64,000 nucleotides of DNA from NCBI GenBank assembly GCA_963931865.1, contig OZ007506.1, forward strand, positions 2,221,926 through 2,285,925, written 5' to 3'. Below, piece by piece: positions 20,481 to 30,981 of this stretch. This stretch comes from Axinella damicornis. Lineage: Eukaryota > Porifera > Demospongiae > Axinellida > Axinellidae. The position numbers and the translations under genes are program-made. The notes beneath the pieces were generated by a model. It was not told the origin of the DNA, made no database searches, and worked only from the letters and a program-made list of their open reading frames with translations. How positions within the stretch are numbered: the stretch's first letter is position 1; each line of letters starts with the position of its first letter.

Positions 20481-23041
20481 TCAGTGTCCTCCTGTCTGTT
20501 GCTGGAAGACCTCAATGGTGTCCTCATCTTCCATATCCAGCTGCAACAAAAATCGAAGGCGAAGTCATAATCATTTGCTTTTTGTTTTCCAGTTAGTGTG
20601 TCTGTCAAAACATTTCAGATGAACAAGTAAGTACAGAAGGTAACCTAGACAACAGCACTACATTTCTGGTAGTGCAACTGGTAGGGAAAACACTCGTGCT
20701 TTACTTTACTCTCAACTTGCGGATAACATGTACTGTGCTTGCACTAAACTCAGCAACAAAACAGCAGGCAGTGGGTAGAGAAACTCTGTAAGTGGCAGTC
20801 CACGATCCACTACTGAGCTGGCATGGCATTGAGTATACATTGTAGCTTTGGCTGTTTTCCGTATTCAGACGGACCTCATTCACAGTAGACAACCTGTTGA
20901 TGAATGCCATGCACGAAAGCAGTTGCTCCACCGTGTTGTAGTCCAACTGCTGTATGTCCGTCTTGCCTCGGGATACTCCACTCAGCGGCTAACAGCCACG
21001 TGTTGGCTGACTCGTCCATCGCAGTCGCTTCCGTCTTGCTCAGGGAGATTCTGCTGCTAACAGCCACTGAGCATTAAGCAGTTCTGGCTCTCTTGAGCTC
21101 CATCGTGCTCTCACTAACATCACACATCAAACTTGTCGAAGACGTCAAATAATGTACGTTAAAACAACGGTATTTGAAGCATAACACCGTACGTACCATA
21201 CGCCTCAACGCATTACATCAGTGTTGGGCTCACTCATGCTCGCTTCAATTTAATACTTTGTGCATTTAATATTCACAGTCATACTTCACCAGCAAATACA
21301 TCTCAACAGCACAATTATCTGCAGTTATGGTATCTATAGTTAGGTGTAAATAATATTAGCAGATCAGCCCCTCCACTTTTGCACATGGGCTACACACAAT
21401 ACGTAATCACATGTGTATCACATACGTCATTAGGGGTGGAGTCTTGTCCGACGCTGTTCCCATCAAACATGAATCTTATCGTATTGATTTGAAACCCCTG
21501 CAGAATGAAATATCGGTCAGTCACGACAGGGCTTCTGATGGTCAAACCTCCTAAACACTAAAGCAAGTGAAGCACACTGGAAAGCCTTATCAACTGATAT
21601 TTTGTAATATTGATATTTGTAGAAGCCTCATGTCCAATTGTACATCATTACAACAAGAGGGTAGCTACCTGTAACACACTCAACACAATCTAGTGCCATA
21701 GACTACAGACTTTAGTTTACCACTTCACCCAACCAATTCTAACTACATGTATGTTGAGACAACTCACTTGTCGATCACAGTAGGCCTGCATTAGCTTCTT
21801 GAGAGGCGTATTCCTCTTGATCTTGAAATGAACCACAGACCCATCCTGCACACACAACAAGATGAACCGACTTTACAGCTGTGGTACATCTTCCACTCTC
21901 ATCAGAAGACAGAGAGTACAATATATTCCCGCCTCAGTTGCAAGTCTCATTCCCAAACCACATACATCTGAGCATGGCAACATGGAACTTGGAACATGTT
22001 CATTAAAAAACTTCCATGCTCATGTTTGCACATAATATTGGGTTTCTTACATCTGGTGCCTCATTCACATGATACCCGTTCTCTGGTATCGACTCTTTCT
22101 CGTATAGGGATTAACCTGAACTCACCAGGTACCCAGCAAAGGTTAACATACTTAGAAGACCACTATACAGCTGTTGCATTCTGCAATCACAATAGAGCAG
22201 ACTGTCTTTTTTGCTGATCATACAACGGAATGCAATGCGTAGTTGAGTTTAAACTACAGATGTATGGCAATGACATCAATCGAGTAAGGTCTATACCATG
22301 AGCTAAGAGCACCTGGTACTTGCGAGTTTGAACTGATGAGTATATACTTCCTTGGGTAAAGGGTAAAAAGGTAAGGTAAGGTGTTTAATTTTTACCTCCA
22401 AGCCCTTTCAGCCAATGCAATGGCTGATATCCCAAGGGGAGGAGGGGTAAAGAAAGCACTTCACAAGTGAAGCAACAGGTGGGATTTGAACCCGGGACTT
22501 TTGGTCCACAGTCAAATGCTTTAACCACTTGGCCACAAGTCACTCACACGGGGAGAGAACACAACCAATGAGATTGGACACCCATCATTCTATGATGTCA
22601 TACTTACATCACTCTACACAGCAATAATGAAACATTGAAGACATTCTTGGGAAGGTTAATTCTCCCCATGTCCTAATGGTTACCGCTGTGGCTATTGGTC
22701 CGGCAGTAAGTTACATACTCTAGGTATTGGTACCGGAAATGCGCGCACATCTAGAACCGGCCCTGGCCCTAATATACCCTAAGCCGCCTGCCGGACCAAT
22801 AGCCACTTCGAATGGGTACGATACTGCCTTCCACTCTTCGTTAGGACAAATTGGTTAGTATAACTTTCAAGCTCACTTACCGATCCTGTAACTTTCAAGT
22901 TAATATGCTCACTGCCACTGGCAACATCGGGCTTGACATCAGGCTGCAGGGGGTGCCCAAACGAGCAACGAATATCATGGCACATACATTATGTACCCCT
23001 CCCTCCCCCACACAGTGGCTCACCTTCGTTTCCTCGGACAT
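20481..23041 (-). CDS. SUMO: Small ubiquitin-like modifier (SUMO), spliced
   Basis: Five exons join in frame to a 96-residue protein: 23024-23041 (MSEETK), 22881-22943 ([20 protein letters not shown]), 21768-21845 ([20 protein letters not shown]...), 21426-21497 ([20 protein letters not shown]...) and 20481-20540 ([19 protein letters not shown], stop). Every junction has AG/GT borders and phase 0. The sequence follows animal SUMO1/2/3 closely, including EHINLKV, the beta-grasp core and the C-terminal QQQTGG. The diglycine is followed by a single histidine, so SENP-type processing must remove one residue before conjugation. [16 protein letters not shown] is closer to SUMO2/3, but no lysine in a clear psi-K-x-E chain-forming site is seen in the short N-terminus. 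The role is reversible modification of nuclear and cytoplasmic proteins. Confidence 0.95.
22365..22546 (-). mobile_element. tRNA-derived SINE
   Basis: Read on the minus strand from about 22544, the sequence has an A box TGGCCAAGTGG (22525-22535) and a B box GGTTCAAATCC (22482-22492) at tRNA-like spacing. The cloverleaf is imperfect and the sequence continues about 100 bases into an unrelated body, ending near a GTAAGG-type repeat at about 22365-22385. It lies in a SUMO intron in the gene's orientation. It is better read as a SINE (short interspersed element) than as a working tRNA. Confidence 0.7.
22688..22806. mobile_element. Foldback MITE with 19-bp exact terminal inverted repeats
   Basis: The ends GTGGCTATTGGTCCGGCAG and CTGCCGGACCAATAGCCAC are exact inverted copies about 80 bases apart. 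A single related end lies near 3717. No coding capacity. Confidence 0.8.
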
Positions 23042-23236
23042 TTTGGACTTCTTTTAACTATAAAGCTACAGAGAACGTCTGGAAAGCTTAGCCTTTCAGG
23101 TTTTACCAACTTTCATATGACATACGAACACGTTGGAGGGGAATGTTTGGCGGCAAAATTTCCCGGGAACCACGTGACTTCAAAGAGGCGTGTTCCCCCA
23201 AATAAAGCGCACCAACTTCGACTGAGAAGCTGCATT
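23042..23236. promoter_or_regulatory. Shared head-to-head promoter region, SUMO and WBP4
   Basis: The SUMO ATG (minus, 23041) and the proposed WBP4 start (plus, 23237) are under 200 bases apart, and the WBP4 5' leader must lie inside this interval. A bidirectional promoter is inferred from spacing. No TATA box is obvious. Confidence 0.6.
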
Positions 23237-26200
23237 ATGTATGTATGTCCTTCTTGTTGCTGTTTCAAGGGTGTAATAACGGCTGTGGTTGATTTTGCAG
23301 GGCTGATTACTGGAAATCACAGCCAAGAAAGTTTTGTGAGGCCTGCAAGTGCTGGTTTGGGGACAACAGGGCTGTAAGTTACTCTTATAGAGTGAGAGTG
23401 TAGCATCAGTATAATTTGATGTACATTGGCAGGGATTCTGGAAGACTTAGTCTCATTCCCAGACTATTTTTGACACACAGAGGGAAAATAGTCTGGCACA
23501 AGAGTTTATGGAATTTGTTGGCATGGACAAATTAAAGTGCCTCACTATTTCATGGAACGTACTACCCCTGTTGTGTTTCATGGACGCATTGCGCTGTGTA
23601 CGTGTGCCGTCCGTTCCGTGAAATAGCGAGGTGTTGTGGTCCATTCCATTCTGTGAAATAGCGAGGACCCAAAAATTGATGACATTAATGCAACCATACT
23701 ACAGACGCTCCACTCATTTGTGCATGGCCTGATTGTTGTTTCACTGCAGAGCATTGATTTCCATGAGAGAGGCAAGCGACACAAGGACAATGTCCAGAGA
23801 CAACTCAGAGAGGTGTGTATCTCTTTGTGTATGTGTGTGTACCATGTACAGTAAGCCACTGATGGCTGGCTTCCATCAATGATCGAACTCTCTGATGATC
23901 AATGATCGAACTCTCTGATGGTTGGCTCCCATCATGATCAAACTCTCTGATGGTTGGCTCCCATCAAAGATCGAACTCTCTGATGGTTGGCTCCCATCAT
24001 CATCAAACTCTCTGATGGTTGCCTCACATCAAAGATCAATCTCTGATGGTTGGCTCCCATCAAAGATCGAACTCTCTGATGGTTGGCTCCCATCATGATC
24101 AAACTCTCTGATGGTTGGCTCACATCAAAGATCGATCTCTGATGGTTGGCTCCCATCAAAGATCGAACTCTCTGATGGTTGGCTCCCATCATGATCAAAC
24201 TCTCTGATGGTTGGCTCACATCAAAGATCGATCTCTGATGGTTGGCTCCCATCAATGATTGAACTCTCTGATGGTTGGCTCCCATCAATGATTGAACTCT
24301 CTGATGGTTGGCTCCCATCAATGATCGAACTCTCTGATGGTTGGCTCCCATCAATGATCGAACTCTATTATGCGGGGCCAAAACCATCCAGACACTTGCA
24401 GACATGGAGAAGACCCCAACAGCTGTGCTGGAATGTCCATTCCTGTTTGTGCGAGATACGATCAACTGACTGTTCAAAAGCATTGATAATCGGTTAATTT
24501 GCAGATGCTCTAGAGCAACTTTGGGTGAGATTTCTGATCACTGATGTTGACCGAACATTGGTGACTTACCTGTGTGTGTGATGTGTATGTACATGGTCAC
24601 ACTATACCCCGAGAGAAACTTCACTGGTCTCTCTGAATTGTGCTACCTTTGGTTGTGCTCTATAGGCCCGTATTAATGCTACTGACAAGGAGAAGGAGAA
24701 AGCAAAAACCGCCAATACACTACAAGCCATTGAAAAGGTATTTACATGTACCTTAAACACAATCTCTGACATCACACGTGGGACTGTGGAGCAATGACAC
24801 CTGACCAGAGCACCCTCCCTCTCATGTGCACATGCATTCATAAACCTATAGGCAGCCATGAAGGCTTACCAGCGTGACTTGGAGATCAAAGTGGGTCTTC
24901 CTCTCTCACAAGAGGCAAGTCTGATACACCTGGATGAGTCACCACAGCTGAAGGAAGAGCTTGTTCCTGGACACAAACAAATACATGTAGATTTCTCTGC
25001 GTTTCAAACGTCCACACCACCACCTTCAACCACCACTGTCACTCCTCCTTCGCCTCCTGTGGCTCCACCCCCTCCTCCATCTCAGTGGGAGCAGCTGACC
25101 TCCCCCGAGGGATACTGGTACTACCACAACGTTCTGACAGGAGGTGCAGCATCATACATCCCATTTTGGGAGCTGTAGCTACAGTCACTGTTCCATACCT
25201 TTATTAGCCTCATCCCCAGACCATTTATAGGAGGAGAAACAGCCTGGCAACCTCTTTGAGCTAGAGCCATCGTACAGAACTCCTACTCTAGTGCAATCGA
25301 CTAAATTTACAATCATAATGGAATGGGCATGACATACGTATCAATGCATGACAATTGTCATGTGATGACATTCTGAAATTTGATTGGTGCTACCAATCTT
25401 CTGGCAGTGGAAGTAGACAGTTTGAACTCATGAAAGTGCCAGGTCATTTCTTCTTCTACACACAGCCTATTAACAAGGCCATAATGGTACATACATACGA
25501 TGGCATTCTCTAATTGTTCCCCTTTTCCCACTAGTTTCCCAGTGGGAACCTCCTCCTGAGTTCCAACAACCCCAGCAAGAGCAGCAGCACGATGGCGCTG
25601 AAACCTCTTCAACTGCTGCCGTCAATTCCGTGACCACTACAACTGAGGGTACAAGTACGGACACTGACACAGCTGCGGTGACTACTGAGGGAGGAGGTCA
25701 CAAAAGGTCGGCAGATGAAGCACAGCTGGAGGAACGTGGGGTATACCAGCGTCCCAAGATAGTGGAGAGGCCTTATGGACAGTGGACGACAGTGGTACTT
25801 AGGTATGTGGCTTCAGAGTCTTGCTTGCACATTTCCATGCATGGCAGACCTGTAATGGTCATAGCAGAGGGTTGTTAGATGCCTAACTTTTGAGTAGCCT
25901 ATGATGTCCCCAATACAGCTACAGCTAATAGCCCTTATTAGTGTTGTCCTCTACGTTCACTTGGGTTGTTCCACCGTAACTTCCACGTCTCAATACTACT
26001 CGAAAGTATATAGTGTAGAACTGTGACAACATATACGACAGCCTATACTTCCAACCACCAGACCCCAAGAACCAGAGGAAGACAAGGAGGAAGGTGTTGA
26101 GAAGAATAGTGAGAAAGACAGAGACAAAGGTGGTAGTGACTCTTCAGACAATGAAGACCGCGACCAATCTGACAAAAGAGTGAAGTACTTTCAGGAAAAG

Positions 26201-26326
26201 ACTCTCCCTTCGTCCAGTGAGACTGTTGCCTCTGGCAGCTTCAAGGGGTTTGGCTTCAAGAAGAGGCCAGGAGGAGGAGGGGCGCAGAAGAGACCGCAGA
26301 TCAGACAGAGAACTAGCGACCTATAG
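23237..26326 (+). CDS. WBP4: WW domain-binding protein 4 (FBP21), spliceosome-associated
   Basis: Exons: 23237-23238, 23301-23373, 23750-23812, 24666-24737, 24852-25143, 25535-25802, 26062-26326, giving about 344 residues with all phases consistent. The start ADYWKSQPRKFCEACKCWFG and IDFHERGKRHKDNV form the U1-type C2H2 zinc finger of WBP4. A helical KEKEKAK region and AAMKAYQRDLE follow, then a proline-rich stretch and one WW domain (WEQLTSPEGYWYYHNVLTG + VSQWEPP, split by an intron). The tail KGFGFKKRPGGGG...RQRTSDL resembles the family C-terminus. The human protein has two WW domains; only one is visible here. The initiator ATG appears to be split: AT at the end of exon 1 and G opening exon 2. 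An equivalent donor four bases downstream (23242) works equally well. The protein acts in pre-mRNA splicing through proline-rich ligands. Confidence 0.93.
23860..24365. repeat. Minisatellite, about 30-33 bp unit, in WBP4 intron 3
   Basis: About fifteen tandem units of the form CTCTCTGATGGTTGGCTCCC followed by ATCAATGATCGAA. Variants differ in CATGATCAAA, AAAGATCGAA or a shortened GATCAATCTC. Frames across it on both strands give repetitive peptides and are not genes. Confidence 0.95.
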
Positions 26327-27070
26327 CACAACATTTTGCAATCTACTGGCTCTGGCTGTTTCCATCATCATATATAGTGCACCTTGGGGGGGGGGGGGGG
26401 GGGGGGGGGATAGCCTCTGGGTTCAAGGCTAGGGGTGAGGGATCAGATACATGCACAGTTCATCCCAGTTCCTTTTTGATCACGAAGAGCCCGGCACAAA
26501 ACTGATCATGATGTGTGGTGCGGCTAAGATCCAGCTTATCTTTGTTAGAGGTCTCTTTCCCAGACCCAAACAACTTGCATGCATGGATACTGCAAACAGT
26601 CCTCACTGGGTCTTGGAATGAGACCAGTATAGGTGATAGTGTGGGGTTGGCTTTCTCGACAGCTCGTAGGAAGAGAACCATGGCATCCTCATCATTCATA
26701 CCCTGTCACTATTGGGGTACTTGGATATTGCACAAATGGCCGGCCAAGAGCTTGTAGTGCTTGAAGCAAGTAATCGTATACATATACAGACATACATTCC
26801 ACACCAGTCCTATACATGTAGCTGGCCACTTATCAGTAACAGTACCACAACACATTAATATGCACAGTCATATGTTGCTATCATTTTGCATGAAGTATCA
26901 CTGCTTGAAGTTGAGCTCATAATATTGCAGTAACATGGATGGCATAGCTACATGAATATCTTTTTGTCCAAAACAATTAACAGCTCATGAATCCCCAAGC
27001 ACCTAGCTAGCTAGGGGGAGTGGCTGCAAGCAGTAGTAGCAGTCTTTATAGAATAGGCGACTCAGAAAGC
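26327..27070. other. Spacer between WBP4 and the secreted-protein gene
   Basis: The spacer contains a G run at about 26387-26410, the inverted gene fragment (annotated separately) and about 360 bases upstream of the next gene in which only TAGCTAGCTAG-like low complexity near 27003 was seen. Confidence 0.65.
26460..26705 (-). pseudogene. Inverted fragment of the neighbouring secreted-protein gene, broken by a foldback insertion
   Basis: On the minus strand, NDEDAMVLFLRAVEKANP and DKLDLSRT closely match DDEDAMVLFLRAVKKASP and DKLDLSRT of the intact gene at 27071-28102. Between them, in place of the parent's YYYFNSF segment, is an insertion of about 85 bases at 26547-26632. Its ends TGGTCTCATTCCAAGACCCA and TGGGTCTGGGAAAGAGACC have the foldback-family form. 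The fragment lacks signal peptide and most of the protein, and ends shortly after the homologous stretch. It is a partial inverted duplicate, not a working gene. Confidence 0.8.
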
Positions 27071-28102
27071 ATGACATCCTCCCTGCCTGTAGTTGTACTG
27101 TTGCTTGCTACAAGCACTTGCATCGGTGCAGCTCTCCCTCGGTTCTCCTGGAACACACTGCCCGTGTTCTTTCACTCCTGCAATGGCAGTGGCCTCTACA
27201 ATCCTGAGGCCATTCGTGCCATATCCAAGTACCCCATGGTGACGGTTGCTCAGGGTCAGGGCCATCTTGTGCAGGACATGGACGATGAGGATGCCATGGT
27301 TCTCTTCCTACGAGCTGTTAAGAAAGCCAGCCCCAATACTACCACCTACTACTACTTCAACTCATTCAAGGACAAACTGGACCTTAGCCGCACAGCACGC
27401 CAGTTTGAGGCCCACCCTAACTGGGCTCTTCGTGATCACGAAGGAACACCAGTGAAGAACAGTGGGAAGAACTACGTGTTTGATCTCTCCCAACTTGAGG
27501 TGCGTCAGTGGTTACTAAACATTTGCCTGAATGGTACGAACTCTGCTGGAGGTGATGGATGCTTCTGCGACTCCTCTCAACATACATCCGACCAGCACTT
27601 CCATCCACCTGTGTCCCCCCAGAAAATGAAAGCATGGGGTGAAGGTCTCCTCAACCTGACAAAAGAGGTCCAGGACGCACTGGGTAGCGAGAGGCTTCTT
27701 ATTGGGAAAGTACCAGACCAACCCTACGTAAAGGCTGCAGAGATTGAGTTCTTCCGTCCAGACAATGACTCTATCAACAACATAACTGAAGGCGTTAGGA
27801 ATGGGAAGGTTATGCAAGCTCACATGGCCTTGGGCACACCTTGTGAGGGCGACATCACCGACTACCTGGCAGCCTTCCTCATTGCAGTGGGAAAGTACTC
27901 GTATTATGGCTGTGGCAATTGGGGCACAACTGGCAACGACGACTCTTCTTTCTTTTGGCGTCCGGAGTATGACAAGCCACTAGGAGCTCCACTTGGCCCA
28001 GCAGCGTACACAGGAGGAGTATGGAGGCGTCAGTTTGCCTCGGGAACTAAAGTCACCTTCAATACCTCCAACAACAAAGGAACCATTGAGTGGGGGAAAT
28101 AA
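27071..28102 (+). CDS. Secreted protein of unrecognised family, glycosidase-like in style
   Basis: An intronless frame of 343 codons. The ATG at 27071 starts MTSSLPVVVLLLATSTCIGA, a clear signal peptide. The frame is open further upstream only to a GTG at 27020, which is unlikely to be used. The mature part has many aromatic residues, several N-glycosylation sequons (NGSG, NGTN, NLTK, NITE, NTSN) and cysteines, consistent with an extracellular protein. Stretches such as FFHSCNGSGLYNPEAI, YPMVTVAQGQG, NYVFDLSQ..VRQWLLN and GDGCFCDSSQ recall secreted TIM-barrel glycoside hydrolase-like proteins, but I cannot name the family, so function is not assigned. AATAAA lies at 28246, about 145 bases past the stop. 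Confidence 0.8.
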   Translation: MTSSLPVVVLLLATSTCIGAALPRFSWNTLPVFFHSCNGSGLYNPEAIRAISKYPMVTVAQGQGHLVQDMDDEDAMVLFLRAVKKASPNTTTYYYFNSFKDKLDLSRTARQFEAHPNWALRDHEGTPVKNSGKNYVFDLSQLEVRQWLLNICLNGTNSAGGDGCFCDSSQHTSDQHFHPPVSPQKMKAWGEGLLNLTKEVQDALGSERLLIGKVPDQPYVKAAEIEFFRPDNDSINNITEGVRNGKVMQAHMALGTPCEGDITDYLAAFLIAVGKYSYYGCGNWGTTGNDDSSFFWRPEYDKPLGAPLGPAAYTGGVWRRQFASGTKVTFNTSNNKGTIEWGK

Positions 28103-28475
28103 TACGAAGTCATGCTGATCAACATAGTTCCAGTCAAACTATATAATCAAGGTTGTTCAATTCACACCATTTACCCTCTTCAGGCAATGCCGTGTCGCCT
28201 AGTAATATCCTAGTAATATGCTTTCGGTGTATGGCAAGTTACTGTAATAAATAATTCCCATTCATACATCTCCCATACAAAGTGTAAGTTTGTGATATAC
28301 TGTGCGAAGTGTGAATTTATACAATACCTACTATCCAATGATTGTCTCCTATGGTACATAATGTATACAGGCATGAAGATAGTACGCGTGCTTGAAACGG
28401 ACAGAAAAGCTGTACACGTGTGAACGAAACGTATATGCATTTACATCATACAAAATAAAGACCACTAGAAACACA
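28103..28475. other. Spacer between convergent secreted-protein gene and NAA15
   Basis: AT-rich sequence with AATAAA at 28246 serving the plus-strand gene and a second at about 28455. No gene seen. Confidence 0.6.
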
Positions 28476-30917
28476 CTAGGGGCTATCCTGACCCCCTGAA
28501 CATTCATTCCTATTTATTCCCCCTTCTTCTTGGGTGTGGGGATTCGGATTTGTTCCATCTTCCAATTGTTCCTCTACGAGCTCTGTACCTAACACAATTG
28601 GCTTGAAGGCAGCAGCAAGGGGAAAGATCGTGTGGCATCTTTGCTCGTATGCTTCCGTAGCTTCAGCGCAGTTTCCGAAGGAGCCTGTCTTCAGTAGCTG
28701 CTGCACTTTGACACACAACTGGGGGTGAAAGTATTACCATTTTAGAACAGCCAACTGGCTGTGTATAGACAATCAGTACAGATCACAGCTAAGTTAACAC
28801 ACTCGCGCGTGTGACTCGCGAGTTAGTAGGCGCGTACACGCGAGTACACGTCATGCACACGCGTGTGCCTCGCGAGTGACGAGCTCCGCCCTCGTGTGTG
28901 ACTCGCGACTACTCGTATATACTCGTACTCGTCGAGTACACGTGAACAGAACACGTGTGACCTTTTGAGTGACCTTTTATTAGTGAAGAACCAGGACGAA
29001 AGAGAGCAGAGATAGTTGCGAGTTATACATGTAGCACGAACGAGACAGCATGGGGTGCATGAGTGCAGACACAAGGGCAAGGGTAGTGCGGGGCGAAATA
29101 CTAAGTGAGTTGCGCGCGGGACCAACGTTCGAGATGCTGAACAAAAGCGGTCATTTTCTTGGAAGACGCTGAAGTCTGCTGCTGCTTACTCTGCTGCTGA
29201 ATGGGGGAGACCAATAGTGACTCATGACGCGAGCGCTACTGCAGGTAACCACAGAACAAAGGCGGCATAAGCCTTTTCTTTGAACGGCCAATGCCGACTC
29301 AGCGCTGCTCAAACAGCAAACAACAACGCTCAACATCTTAGCATGCCTTTACTACGGTAGTTACAGAGCGGGAGAGTACTTACCAATCACCTGGAGCGGC
29401 ATAAAACCGTTTGACATCGCTGCCCGAGAAAGCAATATAGAACGCGCACACTCGCGAGTACACACGCGCACTCGCTAAAATTATTCGCGTGTGTTTACAC
29501 TCGCGAGTACATGCGAGTTTTTTGCACCAGCAATCGCGTGTTGATTACTCGTCACACGCGTGTAAATCACACGCCACACGCGAGTATTTGTTAACTTAGC
29601 TGTGATCTGTACTGATCATACCTTAGCCGCTCGTTATTAGGCACGTGTGCCTTTATCTCCACAGGAAGGAAAGATGTGCTTATAAGCGAGATGCACTTAA
29701 TTTCTAATGACATTCCTCGAATAGTAAGTGTGCTTCATTTTGAATTATAGCGTCTTCCACTCTAAAATGGCAGAGTTTCTGGAAGACTTTAGTTCTTATT
29801 ACAGAGATGAGAGTCGAATCTGTGCCTAATGGCGAACATGCGGCTATAAGTGAGCTGCACCTTATAACGAGCAACTACGGTAGCACAATGGGCGTGTCAG
29901 GTGGTTGCTATAGAGAAGTGCATGTGACATCGTCACTTGTGAAAATATGAATTGAAAGTGGTTGCCATGTTGGAAGGCAAATTACCTTGCTTCTCTATCA
30001 GGTTATTCAAGAACACACTTTACTGGTAACAGCAAACTCAACTCTCAGAATCATGCCTCAAGTCTCTCATCTCACCCCATGGATACACAGACAGACTTTG
30101 ATTGCATCCACCAGTTCATACTCATTCCAATCAATGCACTGCAAGACGTAATAATACTGATTGGGCTGAAGCTAGAGTCAAGTTGAGCAATGGCAGCCAA
30201 CGAGAGGGCAAAAGTGCTCCTACATGTAACTTCATCACCTCTCCCTGATTCAGAGACTAGTGCTAAGTCAGGGGTGCCAGGGGTGCCAATCGGTGTTCCA
30301 ATGTTTATTTCTGCATAATTATTACTAGTCAGTGCACGATGGCATTCTCAACGGATTCTTAGTGGGCCTTCCTGAGTGTCGAACATCACATCTCTTCCCC
30401 TACCAGGAGTGCTACTTGTCTATAGACTGAGAGAAGGACAACAGCACATACCTTCAGTGTTCTATCCTTTAGGTCGTCTGAGAGGTTAGTGATCAACCGT
30501 ACTGCTTCATCACGAGCTTCTGGGCGAAGTTCGTAGAGTGCACGAGCTCCTGCACTCCATGAGGGGAGAGAGGGGTGGGAGAGGGAGGGATGGAGGATGG
30601 AGGGAGGGAGGGGGGGAGGGAGGGAGGGAGGGGGGGAGGGAGGGAGGGAGTGAGGGAGGGTGGGAGAGGGAGGGAGGGGAGGGGAGGGAGGGAGGGAGGT
30701 TAGAACAGCCAATCACAGGGATATTCACTATTTACAGTATCACAGGTTAGACAGCATGTTACCTGCGATCAAGTGTTCCAGTGAGTCCTTGTGGTTCTCC
30801 AGGAACTGTTTGTTCATCTCCGTCAGCCCCAGTCCCCCGGTCAGGGAGGGCAGGGTCTCACTGATTACCATTCTGACTGACTCGGGAATCTCCTCCTGGC
30901 TGGATTCAACTGTGAAG

Positions 30918-30981
<64 letters not shown>

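Noticed and set aside
22477..22546. tRNA gene on the minus strand
   Set aside because: A and B boxes are present, but the anticodon and acceptor stems pair poorly and a SINE-like body follows, so it is called a SINE.
23860..24365. CRISPR-like array
   Set aside because: Units are contiguous with no unique spacers, and the array lies within a metazoan intron; it is a minisatellite. The same applies to 33225-33900.
27020..27070. N-terminal extension of the secreted-protein gene from 27020
   Set aside because: That start is GTG. The ATG at 27071 places a signal peptide at the N-terminus and is preferred.
28823..29125. Coding gene inside the 845-base element
   Set aside because: The frame is arginine/leucine rich from CGCG motifs and shows no transposase motifs.
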